DNA of 64,000 bases from Roseovarius sp. MMSF_3359 (GTDB taxonomy: Bacteria; Pseudomonadota; Alphaproteobacteria; Rhodobacterales; Rhodobacteraceae): NCBI RefSeq assembly GCF_030733385.1, contig NZ_JASHJC010000007.1:158718-222717 (forward strand). Reading direction: 5' to 3'. Below, piece by piece: positions 45,634-54,212 of the stretch; the stretch's first letter is position 1; each line of letters starts with the position of its first letter. The translations under genes and the position numbers were made by a program. A model generated the notes under the pieces. That model was not told the DNA's origin. It ran no database searches and saw nothing but the letters and a program-made list of their open reading frames with translations.

Positions 45634-46278
45634 ATGAAAACGCCGCAAAAAGACGCCTATACCCTGATCCTCGAAGCGATCGACATGGGGACCTACAAAC
45701 CCGGCGACCGGCTGGTGGAAAGCGATCTGGCGGAACAGTTCGGCGTGTCGCGCACCCCCATTCGCGAGGCGCTGCAACGGCTGGAAACACAATCCCTGCT
45801 GACGCGCGACGGACGCAGCCTGATCGTGTCGTCGCTCGATCACAACCAGTTGGCCGAGCTTTACGTTGTCCGTGCCGAGCTCGAGGCACTGGCCGCCAAC
45901 CTCGCTGCGCGCCATGCGACCGACGAAGAGGTGCGCGTGTTGCAGGATATGGTCGAAGATGACCGCAAACTGATGGGCGATCCGACCGCGATGGCCCGCG
46001 CCAACCGGCGGTTCCACAAGCAGATCCACCTGGCCTCGCATAACCGGTTTTTGGTACAGCAGCTTGGCCTTGTGCATCAATCCATGGCGCTGATGGCGAC
46101 CACGTCGCTGGCGGCCGTGGGGCGGGATGAGGATGCGCTGAACGAACACCAGGCGTTGGTCGATGCCATCGCCGCGCGGAAACCCGAAGCCGCGGGCGAA
46201 GCACTCAAGGCGCATATCTCAAAGGCTTTCGTGACGCGCCTCAAGCTCGATTCCGGTGAGGTCGACGCGGTCGTCTGA
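45634..46278 (+). CDS. GntR family regulator with FCD domain
   Basis: A 214-residue regulator: winged helix-turn-helix at residues 8-70 (LVESDLAEQFGVSRTPIREA, then LQRLETQSLLTRDG) and an all-helical FCD effector domain (85-205), typical of organic acid-responsive GntR proteins. It is divergent from the HAD gene. Its last 60 bases overlap in antisense with the end of the glycosyltransferase gene, so both reading frames are constrained. Target unknown. Confidence 0.9.
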   Translation: MKTPQKDAYTLILEAIDMGTYKPGDRLVESDLAEQFGVSRTPIREALQRLETQSLLTRDGRSLIVSSLDHNQLAELYVVRAELEALAANLAARHATDEEVRVLQDMVEDDRKLMGDPTAMARANRRFHKQIHLASHNRFLVQQLGLVHQSMALMATTSLAAVGRDEDALNEHQALVDAIAARKPEAAGEALKAHISKAFVTRLKLDSGEVDAVV

Positions 46279-48150
46279 CGGCGGCGGCCGGATCGCGGCA
46301 AGGGACAGACCATGCGCGGTCTTGTCCCAGAAAAACGGTTTCAGAACAAGCTCATAGAGCGCCTTGTAGGCCGCGATTGCCCCAAGCGGCGAATAGAAGT
46401 GCATCGTCGGCGCCCAGGCCATCAGGTGCTTGTGTTTGCGCCCCGAAACGGCGGTGACGTGGATGGCGATGTTGAGCACTTCGACGATAAGGAACATGCT
46501 GCCAAGCGCCATCAGGGCCGAACGCGGCACGACGCTGTCGAGCGGGTGCCAGTAGCCCAACAGGACCAACCAGAAGGACCACAGGAACGGCGCCAGGATG
46601 AATTGCGACAGCGCGGTCAGGAAATGCGCCTGAAACCCCAGGAATTTCCACGCGCCAAGCTGCCGATAAAGAAGCCCGGGCTGACGCATATGCACCAGAT
46701 AGGTCGTCATATAACCCTTGAGCCAGCGCGAGCGTTGCTTGATCCACGGCCAGGGGCGGCAATTCGCCTCCTCCTCGGTCACGGTGTCGATCATCTCTGT
46801 CCGGTAGCCGTGGCGCGCCAGCCGGAAACCCAGATCGGCATCTTCGGTTACGTTATGTGCGTCCCATCCGCCAAGTTCCTCCAGCACGTCCCGGCGGAAG
46901 TATAGCGTGGTGCCACCCAGAGGAATTGCAAAGCCAAGCCGCGCCAGCCCCGGCAACATGAGCCGGAACCATGTCGCGTATTCAATGGTAAAGCAGCGCG
47001 CCAGCCAGTTCTGACGCGGGTTGTAGTAATCGAGTACCCCTTGCAGGCAGACCACATCCGGCGGCGCGGTTTGGAACCGTCGCGCGACGATGGTGATCTG
47101 GTCGGGGTCTGGCGCGTCCTCGGCGTCGAAAATACCGATGATGTCACCCTGACAGAAATCGAGCGCATAGTTCATGGCGCGGGGTTTGGTCCGGGGCGAA
47201 CCGTCGGGCACGATCACAGGACGGATCCACGCGGGAAGGTCGATCGCGGCAAGAGTATTGCGCGTGGTCTCGTCCTCCTCCTCCATGACGAGGATCACGT
47301 CCAGGAGGCATTTCGGATAGGTCAGACGGCTCAGCCGCGCGATCAACGCATGGGCGATCTCGGTCTCGCGGAAGAGCGGCACGAGGATGGACACTTTGGG
47401 CAGAGGTTGCTTCGGCTTGTTAACCACTTCGGGGGTATCACGGTTTGTGACACTTGCAACAAAGGCCGAGGTCTTTAACCCCGCGGCAACCATAAGGGTA
47501 AACACGGCCCACAAAACGAATCCCCCGAAAATCACCGTGGGAAAGGCCAGGGTGACGCCCGCTAGCGCGGTCAGAAAGGCCAGGGTCAGGGTCAGCCGCC
47601 TACCGAATGTATTGCCCCAGGTGCGGCAACTTTCGATCAACGGCACACGCGCCTGCGCCGCCCGGGTCAGCAGCGACCGGTTGCGTTTGGCAACGGTATC
47701 CTGAATCGCATCGCGCGGACCCACGACCATCTTTGCGCGCGCGATCTCGGACGGGAATTCCGCCAGTGCGGCGCGAAAATCCTCGGGGCTGCTGATCGCG
47801 ACAGCGTCGGTTCCGTCACTTTCAGAGAACGGCATAATGCCATGTTTCAAAAGACTTTTTATATCCATCGTGGTGTCGCGCGGAATGGTCGCTTCGAGAG
47901 CGACCGCATTCATCCGGCGACTGGCAACGCGCTTGGCGTGCATGTCCAGCAGATCACGCTCGGAGGCCAGCCCCTCGGCCCGCAAGATCCGGTCCAGCGA
48001 GGTGTCGCAATGACGTGCGACGAGCTGTGCCAGGGCGGCGTCGGATTGCGTGATCGCGCCCGCCGACACAAGATCACTTTCCAGCGAATTGTGCGGGCCG
48101 GCAATCTTCAGCGACTGCGTGTCCAGCTGTCGCAGTTCCGAGATACCCAT
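46219..48150 (-). CDS. GT2 glycosyltransferase with MshEN-like N-terminus
   Basis: A 643-residue inner membrane glycosyltransferase. Residues 1-150 resemble the small N-terminal domain of type II secretion ATPases (LVARHCDTSLDRILRAEGLA, then SERDLLDMHAKR). Two helices follow (about 190-235), then the GT2 catalytic domain with DAEDAPDP near residue 345, TEDADLGFRLARHGY near residue 438 and the QRSRWLKG motif near 471 that marks processive or beta-glycosyltransferases. Several helices end the protein. AAGGAG precedes the ATG. It likely makes an exopolysaccharide; an MshEN-type domain can bind cyclic di-GMP, so regulation by that messenger is an inference. Confidence 0.88.
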   Translation of the reverse strand: MGISELRQLDTQSLKIAGPHNSLESDLVSAGAITQSDAALAQLVARHCDTSLDRILRAEGLASERDLLDMHAKRVASRRMNAVALEATIPRDTTMDIKSLLKHGIMPFSESDGTDAVAISSPEDFRAALAEFPSEIARAKMVVGPRDAIQDTVAKRNRSLLTRAAQARVPLIESCRTWGNTFGRRLTLTLAFLTALAGVTLAFPTVIFGGFVLWAVFTLMVAAGLKTSAFVASVTNRDTPEVVNKPKQPLPKVSILVPLFRETEIAHALIARLSRLTYPKCLLDVILVMEEEDETTRNTLAAIDLPAWIRPVIVPDGSPRTKPRAMNYALDFCQGDIIGIFDAEDAPDPDQITIVARRFQTAPPDVVCLQGVLDYYNPRQNWLARCFTIEYATWFRLMLPGLARLGFAIPLGGTTLYFRRDVLEELGGWDAHNVTEDADLGFRLARHGYRTEMIDTVTEEEANCRPWPWIKQRSRWLKGYMTTYLVHMRQPGLLYRQLGAWKFLGFQAHFLTALSQFILAPFLWSFWLVLLGYWHPLDSVVPRSALMALGSMFLIVEVLNIAIHVTAVSGRKHKHLMAWAPTMHFYSPLGAIAAYKALYELVLKPFFWDKTAHGLSLAAIRPPPSDDRVDLTGIELEARHESL

Positions 48151-48250
48151 AAAATACTCCTTACCGGCAATACCGGAGAGGAGTTTGGTTCACGTTGGTT
48201 AATGATGCGTAAACAATAGGTTAACCGGAGCTTTAAAAGTCCGGTAGAGT

Positions 48251-49396
48251 TTAACTCATCGACGCGGCAAACCGTTCAAAAAGGTAAAAGCTGTCCTGCG
48301 GGCCGGGGCTCGCCTCTGGGTGGTGCTGCACCGAAAAGACCGGGCGGTCTTTGATCCGGATGCCGCAATTCGAACCGTCGAAGAGCGACACATGCGTCTC
48401 GACCACCCCATCGGGCAGGCTCTGGCTGTCTACGGCAAAACCATGGTTCATCGACGTGATTTCGACCTTGCCGGTATCGACCTCTTTGACCGGATGGTTG
48501 GCGCCGTGGTGACCGTGGTTCATCTTGATGGTCTTCGCCCCAAGCGCCAGCGCCAGCATCTGGTGTCCCAGGCAAATGCCAAAGACGGGCAGATCCTTGT
48601 CGAGGATGCCCTGGATCATCGGCACCGCATATTCGCCTGTGGCCGCCGGATCGCCGGGTCCATTGGAAAGGAAAACCCCGTCCGGATCGTGGGCGAGCAC
48701 CTCTTCGGCGGTCGCGGTCGCAGGCAGCACCGTGACGTCGCATCCGGCGCTGGCTAGGCAGCGCAGAATGTTGCGCTTGGCGCCGTAATCAATCGCCACG
48801 ACCTTGTGTTTGGGGTTGTCCTGCCTGGTGTAGCCCTCGGGCCAGGCCCAGCGCATTTCGTCCCAGCGATAGGATTGAGCGCAGGTCACCTGCCGCGCGA
48901 GGTCCATGCCTTCCAGCCCGGCAAAGGCGCGTGCTTTCTCGACAAGAGCGGCGGCGTCGAAATTCCCGTCCGGATCGTGGGCCAGCGCCACATGCGGCGC
49001 GCCCTGATGCCGGATCGCCCGGGTCAGGCGGCGCGTGTCCACCCCGCCGATGGCAATCCGGCCACGCCGCGCCAACCAGTCCGATAGCGTTTCGGTCGCG
49101 CGCCAGTTGCTGGGCTCCGTCGGGTCCCATTTGACGACCATGCCGTCGGCCACCGGATCGGCGGTCTCGTCATCCTCGGGATTGACGCCGGTATTGCCGA
49201 TATGGGGGAAGGTGAAGGTCACGATCTGCCCTGCGTAGGAAGGGTCTGTCATGATCTCCTGATAGCCGGTCATGGCGGTGTTGAAGCAAAGCTCTGCGGT
49301 GGTCTCGCCGGTGGCGCCGAAGCCGCGGCCATAGAACAATGTCCCGTCCGCGAGAGCAAGACAGGCGGTCGGGTGCGGCTGCGGGGTGTGCGCCAT
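48251..49396 (-). CDS. carA: Carbamoyl-phosphate synthase small subunit
   Basis: Supplies ammonia from glutamine to the large subunit for pyrimidine and arginine synthesis. The 381-residue product has the CarA N-terminal domain (LFYGRGFGATGETTAELCFN, then TAMTGYQEI) and a class I amidotransferase with the nucleophile in FGICLGHQML near residue 274 and the histidine in VFSVQHHPEASPGP near 358. The start is the second in-frame ATG (MAHTPQPHP); 18 codons upstream are unlike the family. carB is not adjacent. It is divergent from yqeY. Confidence 0.96.
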   Translation of the reverse strand: MAHTPQPHPTACLALADGTLFYGRGFGATGETTAELCFNTAMTGYQEIMTDPSYAGQIVTFTFPHIGNTGVNPEDDETADPVADGMVVKWDPTEPSNWRATETLSDWLARRGRIAIGGVDTRRLTRAIRHQGAPHVALAHDPDGNFDAAALVEKARAFAGLEGMDLARQVTCAQSYRWDEMRWAWPEGYTRQDNPKHKVVAIDYGAKRNILRCLASAGCDVTVLPATATAEEVLAHDPDGVFLSNGPGDPAATGEYAVPMIQGILDKDLPVFGICLGHQMLALALGAKTIKMNHGHHGANHPVKEVDTGKVEITSMNHGFAVDSQSLPDGVVETHVSLFDGSNCGIRIKDRPVFSVQHHPEASPGPQDSFYLFERFAASMS

Positions 49397-49581
49397 GGCG
49401 GGATTCTCCGGATGTGCAAATTGGCGCGAACCTAAGGGGGTGTCTGCCAAGGGTCAAGGCCGAAGATACGCACCGTTCAGGCCAGCAAAATAAGGTGTTA
49501 CGTGGCGTGAGAGGCGGTTGCCCTTCGGTCCGGGTTTCGGTATTGTAAATGACTTGTGACCAACCATGGGGATGGAACGGT

Positions 49582-50043
49582 ATGGACATGCGCGAACGCG
49601 TCAATTCGGCCCTGAAACAGGCCATGAAGGACAAGGCGACAGACCGCCTGACGACGCTGCGGCTGATCAATGCCGCGATCAAGGATCAGGAGATTGCCCT
49701 GCGCGGCGCCGATGGCGACGGTCATATCGGTGACACCGAAATCCTGGCGATCCTTGGCAAGATGACCAAGCAGCGCAAGGAAAGCGCCAGCGCCTATGAA
49801 GAAGGCGGACGGCTTGATCTGGCGGAGCGGGAGCGCGGCGAGATCGAGGTGATCGAGGAATTCCTGCCAAAACAGATGGACGATGCCGAAACAGACGCGG
49901 CGATCAACAAGGCCATCGACGATCTTGGCGCAAGTTCGATCCGGGACATGGGCAAGGTCATGGGCGCCCTCAAGGAGAGCTATACCGGTCAGATGGATTT
50001 TGGCGCGGTCGGCCCGAAGGTCAAAGAAAAGCTCTGCCAGTAA
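49582..50043 (+). CDS. GatB/YqeY domain protein
   Basis: A 153-residue helical protein of the YqeY family, related to the tail domain of the tRNA amidotransferase subunit GatB. Family segments: ALKQAMKDKATDRLTTLRLI near residue 8 and EFLPKQMDDAETDAAINKAI near residue 93, then SSIRDMGKVMGALKESYTGQ. Role unproven; it may act on tRNA. The start is the ATG after GGAACGGT. It ends at an intrinsic terminator. Confidence 0.92.
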   Translation: MDMRERVNSALKQAMKDKATDRLTTLRLINAAIKDQEIALRGADGDGHIGDTEILAILGKMTKQRKESASAYEEGGRLDLAERERGEIEVIEEFLPKQMDDAETDAAINKAIDDLGASSIRDMGKVMGALKESYTGQMDFGAVGPKVKEKLCQ

Positions 50044-50050
50044 GCGAAAC

Positions 50051-50078
50051 ACCGGGGCGCCCTGCCCCGGTTTCTTTC
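50051..50078 (+). terminator. Intrinsic terminator of yqeY-type gene
   Basis: ACCGGGGC (50051-50058) and GCCCCGGT (50064-50071) pair around GCCCT and are followed by TTCTTT. It lies 8 bases after the stop. Confidence 0.9.
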
Positions 50079-50100
50079 ATTCCAGGTCTGTCCGGATGGC

Positions 50101-50598
50101 TCAGGAGACCTGCGCCGGGCGCAGCGCATCGGTGAGTTCGCCGTAAAGCACCTTGCGCTCGTCTTCGGACAGGAAAGCGCCGATCTCGACCTCCCGGTCA
50201 CTGCCCTTGAGGGTCAGGTAGTGATCCACCGGCCCGCCCTTGGGGTGCATCAAGAGACGCGCCCAGTAACGGTTACAGGTCCATTTCTGCTGATCGCCCC
50301 GGGGGTTCGTGCGGACCAGGTGCACATCCGTGTCGCCGATGGTCAGCTCTTCATGCATCCGGGCGTCGCGATAGGATTTCTCAAGCGCCCACCAAATCCC
50401 CCCGACCGCCATCAGCAGGAACGGCAAAAGCCCCCACAACACCACCGTCCCAAGCAGTGGATAGAGCGGGATGGTAATCAGGGTGAAGGTGCCGAGGACG
50501 AATGCGGCGAAACCCCGCCGGGGCAATGACCGGTGCGGCCAGAGCATCAGGCGGGTCTGCGGCGTTGGATCCGAGAATGTCGACCATTCATAGGGCAT
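50101..50598 (-). CDS. DUF2244 membrane protein
   Basis: A 165-residue protein with two membrane helices (about residues 30-50 and 52-72) followed by a beta-rich domain that includes DVHLVRTNPRG and the KWTCNRYWARLLMHPKGGPV segment. This is the DUF2244 pattern of alphaproteobacteria, where the gene is often near respiratory genes; function is unknown. It is convergent with the YqeY gene. Confidence 0.85.
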   Translation of the reverse strand: MPYEWSTFSDPTPQTRLMLWPHRSLPRRGFAAFVLGTFTLITIPLYPLLGTVVLWGLLPFLLMAVGGIWWALEKSYRDARMHEELTIGDTDVHLVRTNPRGDQQKWTCNRYWARLLMHPKGGPVDHYLTLKGSDREVEIGAFLSEDERKVLYGELTDALRPAQVS

Positions 50599-50755
50599 GC
50601 TTCTACCTTAGCGCAGTCCGGCGGCGATGGAAGTGCGGCCAAACGAAACGTGTCCGCAATTTCTTGCGAACACGTCAATCAAGCGGGCGGCTGATGCTCC
50701 CGGGGCAGATCTATCCCTCGCCCATCGTGTCCAGGCGAAGGTCAGGCCGCGTCCT

Positions 50756-51364
50756 TTAGTTCAGCGAAACGCGCGTTTGCGGGCGATAGAAGTGATGTTC
50801 ACCAATCGAGGTGGTGCGATTGAATTTACGCGACCAACGCGGGCTCACCGCGCGGGTATGGTAGTAGGTCGCTCCATCGGTCAATTGGCGCGGCGCACCG
50901 TTGACCATCAGCTTGGCGACCTTACCGACACGCTGGAACGCACGCGGCTCGTTGATGATCTCCTTGTGACCGTCACAGGTATAGGTGAACTGGCACGCAT
51001 ATTTGCGGCCGGTGCCCTGGTTGATGACGGCACAGATCGTATCGGGGAATTGCGGGCTATCGACGCGGTTCAGGATTACCTCCGCCACCGCAAACTGCCC
51101 TTTCACGCTCTCGCCGCGCGCCTCGAAATAAAGCGCCTCGGCCAGGCATGCCCATTGGTCACCGCCTTTGACGACGGGCTGCGCATCAATCCATGCGCGG
51201 CTGTACCCGATCTCTTCTTCCTGAAAAAATACGTTTGTCGCCAGACGATCAACCGCGTACTCGCGGCCCTCTGCGCGCGCGTCATCCGCCTGCTCCACCG
51301 CAGGTGCTTCGGCCACCGCCATCGACGACATTGCCACAAAAATGGCTAAATATGTCCTTAACAT
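50756..51364 (-). CDS. Secreted cell wall hydrolase (SleB-like)
   Basis: A 202-residue protein with a signal peptide (MLRTYLAIFVAMSSMAVAEA) and a C-terminal hydrolase_2 domain: LAEALYFEARGESVKGQFAV near residue 87 with the conserved glutamate of ALYFEARGE, AEVILNRVDSPQFPDTICAV and the cysteine pair region. Family members cleave peptidoglycan (spore cortex lytic type fold). The ATG has GGAG about 10 bases upstream; the frame extends 14 codons further but that part lacks the signal. Divergent from nothing; it follows the ppdK operon end. Confidence 0.86.
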   Translation of the reverse strand: MLRTYLAIFVAMSSMAVAEAPAVEQADDARAEGREYAVDRLATNVFFQEEEIGYSRAWIDAQPVVKGGDQWACLAEALYFEARGESVKGQFAVAEVILNRVDSPQFPDTICAVINQGTGRKYACQFTYTCDGHKEIINEPRAFQRVGKVAKLMVNGAPRQLTDGATYYHTRAVSPRWSRKFNRTTSIGEHHFYRPQTRVSLN

Positions 51365-51532
51365 CGACTCCACTCCGTGCTCATCAGGGAAAGCTCCCAA
51401 AAGCATCCGGGGCGATTACCGAATTCTTAACTGTGCGTCCACCCGGCGCAGCAGCGGATTTTTGCGCATCGCAACTTTTGGAAAGAAATCCGCCGCACGG
51501 CGTTCATTATGTTGCGCGAAACCCTTGTTTCG

Positions 51533-54106
51533 CTATGAAATTCGACTTTGGACGGCCAGCTGTGCGGCAGCAAGTCGCGCCACCGGAACCCGGAAAGCCG
51601 AACAGGAAACGTAGTCAAATCCGGCAGAACGGCAAAATGCAATCGATTCGGGATTGCCGCCATGTTCGCCGCAGATCGACAATACCACGTTCGGATTGGC
51701 CGCCCGCGCCCTCTCCGAGCCGATCTGCAAAAGCTCTCCCACGCCTTCGGCATCAAGCGTGTGAAACGGGTCTTCGGGATAGACGCCCTGCTGCACGTAA
51801 TCCGACATGAACCGCCCCGCATCGTCGCGTGACAGCCCATAGGTCATTTGCGTCAGGTCGTTGGTGCCAAAGCTCAGGAATTCCACCAGGGGCGCGATTT
51901 CCGCCGCCCGCAACGCGGCACGCGGCGTTTCCACCATCACCCCGATCCGATAACGGAAATCATGCCCGGTCTCGTTCCGCACCGCTGCCGCAACGGCGTC
52001 GATGCGCGTTTTGACGATCTCAACCTCCCTGCGCGCGGAAACGAGCGGAATCATGATCTCGGGCACAATTGCATCGGGGCCCTTCTGGCTCGCCTCGACC
52101 GCCGCCTCGAAAATGGCGCGGGCCTGCATGTCATAGATCTCCGGCACCGTGATCCCGAGGCGCACACCGCGCATGCCCAACATGGGATTGTATTCGCCCA
52201 ACGCCTCGACCCGCCGGGTGACGATTGACAATGGCAGGTCCAGCGCCTCGGCCAGCTGCAGATGCCCTGCCCGGTCCGTCGGCAGGAACTCGTGCAGCGG
52301 CGGGTCGAACAGGCGGATACAGACCGGTTTGCCATGCATGATCCGGTAGAGCTCGATGAAATCCGCGCGCTGCATCGGCAGCAGCAGTTCAAGCGCCGCC
52401 GCCCGGTCCGCGCTGCTATCGGCAAAGATCATCTCGCGCATGACGGTCAGGCGATCTTCTTCGAAGAACATATGCTCGGTCCGGCAAAGGCCGATCCCCT
52501 GCGCCTTGAAGCTGTGCGACAGATCGGCGTCGGCAGGCGTATCGGCATTGGCCCGCACCGCGATGTCGCGGATGTCGTCGGCCCAGGTCATCAGGCTCTT
52601 GAGCGCATCGTCGCGGGCCGATTCCAGAAGCGGTGTTTCGCCCGCCAGAACCTCGCCATGACTGCCGTCCAGCGTCAGCACCTCGCCTTCGCGCACGACA
52701 CGCCCATCCGGGAAGGTCAGCTGTTTCTTGCGCGGCTGGAACCGGATCTCGGACGCCCCCACCACACATGGCAGGCCGATCCCCCGCCCGATCACCGCCG
52801 CGTGGCTGGTGATCCCGCCGCGCTCGGTCAGGACCGCCACAGCGGCGTGCATGCCGCGGATATCCTCGGGGCTGGTTTCGCGCCGCACCAGGATGCAGGC
52901 CTCGCCCCGCGCGTCGTAAGCCTGCGCCTCGGCCGCATCAAAGACGATGGCCCCGGCGGCGGCCCCCGGGCTGGCCGCAATCCCGCGGGCCAGCACATCG
53001 CGATCCGCCTCCGGGTCGACCTGCCGGTGCAGGAGTTCGTTGAGCGCGCGCGGCTCGACCCGCATCAACGCCTCTTCGCGCGGGATGATCTTGTCATCGG
53101 CCAGCGCCACGGCAATGGCCACGGCGGCCCGGGCATTGCGGGCAACGCGCACCCCGTCGAGCAGGAAAACCTTGCCGTTTTCGATGGTAAACTCCGCCTG
53201 CATCTCCTCGCGCAGCTTGGTCCGCATCAGGTCGGTGTGCTTGCGGAGCTCCTCGAACGCGTCGGGCGCCTGATCTTCGAGTGACGGGCCCCGCGGATCG
53301 CGGGTCAGGAAGATCGCGTCGCTGCCACTGCTGAGCGCATCGCGGCCCTGCGATTGCGAGAGGTACCGCCCGGTGATCTGCCGCGCGCCGGTCTCACTGT
53401 TGACCAGTTGCATCACCCCCGAGCCACATTCGCCCTTGCCCAGCCCAAGCGCCAGCGCCTGCACCACAAGGCCCAGACCCGCATCGGCGGGCGCGCCCTT
53501 GGCCTGCCGCAAGAGCCGCGCGGTCGTCCCTTCCCAGGCGCGCGCCATGGAGCGCAGCACCTCGGCCAGTTGCACCGCCGGATCCTGCGGAAAATCCTCG
53601 TCGGTCTCGTCGGCATAGGCGTCAAGCGCCTGCTGCAACCCTTTGATCGGGTCGTCGGACACGTCATCGAACATGTCCGGGTCCAGTCGGGCGACATGGA
53701 TCGCGTAGGATTGGATAAAGCGCAGGTAAAGCGTGGCCGCGGCGGTCTTGCCGATGCGCTTGCCCAAGGTCCCGCAGAGCGCGTCATTCATACCGATGTT
53801 CAGGATCGCACCAGGGCCGCCCCAGTCCGGATCCTCCGAGGACGGGCGCACACAGAGCAACGGATCCGCGCCAAAAGGCGCCAACAGCGCCGCCATGTCG
53901 GGCATATCCCCGGCGGCAATCCCGTGCACCGCGTCAAAGGACAGCGCCACGGTCTGCGGCACCGGAAGATCAAGCCGCACCAGGCGTTGCAGGCACTTCG
54001 CCCGCCCGCCATGGGTTTCCGCCGCCATCGGCGCGTCGGGCGTGATCAGGGTGATATGCGGGTCGTTTTGCTGCACTGCGGCACCTTTATGCTGTTGATG
54101 CAGCAT
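51533..54106 (-). CDS. ppdK: Pyruvate phosphate dikinase
   Basis: Interconverts pyruvate, ATP and phosphate with phosphoenolpyruvate, AMP and pyrophosphate; used in gluconeogenic growth. The 857 residues comprise the ATP-grasp part (1-340; shorter and more divergent than usual), the phosphohistidine domain with TERGGITSHAAVIGRGIGLP near residue 430 (catalytic His), and the PEP-binding barrel with GLCRTEHMFFEEDRL near 530 and the catalytic cysteine in LSICGEHGGNP near 810. The start could also be a GTG 10 codons later. It is the last gene of the glyQ-glyS operon, as in other Rhodobacterales. Confidence 0.92.
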   Translation of the reverse strand: MLHQQHKGAAVQQNDPHITLITPDAPMAAETHGGRAKCLQRLVRLDLPVPQTVALSFDAVHGIAAGDMPDMAALLAPFGADPLLCVRPSSEDPDWGGPGAILNIGMNDALCGTLGKRIGKTAAATLYLRFIQSYAIHVARLDPDMFDDVSDDPIKGLQQALDAYADETDEDFPQDPAVQLAEVLRSMARAWEGTTARLLRQAKGAPADAGLGLVVQALALGLGKGECGSGVMQLVNSETGARQITGRYLSQSQGRDALSSGSDAIFLTRDPRGPSLEDQAPDAFEELRKHTDLMRTKLREEMQAEFTIENGKVFLLDGVRVARNARAAVAIAVALADDKIIPREEALMRVEPRALNELLHRQVDPEADRDVLARGIAASPGAAAGAIVFDAAEAQAYDARGEACILVRRETSPEDIRGMHAAVAVLTERGGITSHAAVIGRGIGLPCVVGASEIRFQPRKKQLTFPDGRVVREGEVLTLDGSHGEVLAGETPLLESARDDALKSLMTWADDIRDIAVRANADTPADADLSHSFKAQGIGLCRTEHMFFEEDRLTVMREMIFADSSADRAAALELLLPMQRADFIELYRIMHGKPVCIRLFDPPLHEFLPTDRAGHLQLAEALDLPLSIVTRRVEALGEYNPMLGMRGVRLGITVPEIYDMQARAIFEAAVEASQKGPDAIVPEIMIPLVSARREVEIVKTRIDAVAAAVRNETGHDFRYRIGVMVETPRAALRAAEIAPLVEFLSFGTNDLTQMTYGLSRDDAGRFMSDYVQQGVYPEDPFHTLDAEGVGELLQIGSERARAANPNVVLSICGEHGGNPESIAFCRSAGFDYVSCSAFRVPVARLAAAQLAVQSRIS

Positions 54107-54152
54107 AAGCAGGAAATTCTACAAGGCAAGCGTAACAAACCGACGACAACGC

Positions 54153-54173
54153 GCCCCGGACCTGATCCGGGGC
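54153..54173. repeat. Short palindromic repeat with CCTGA loop, copy 2
   Basis: GCCCCGGA (54153-54160), loop CCTGA, TCCGGGGC (54166-54173), then CTCC. It shares loop, arm length and 3' tetranucleotide with the copy at 36991 but has compensating stem changes. It lies between glyS and ppdK. A short palindrome GTCCCGGGAC (54195-54204), like the stem of copy 1, is next to it. Confidence 0.7.
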
Positions 54174-54212
54174 CTCCTGGCGCGGGCGGGAGAGGTCCCG
54201 GGACGGGTTGGG

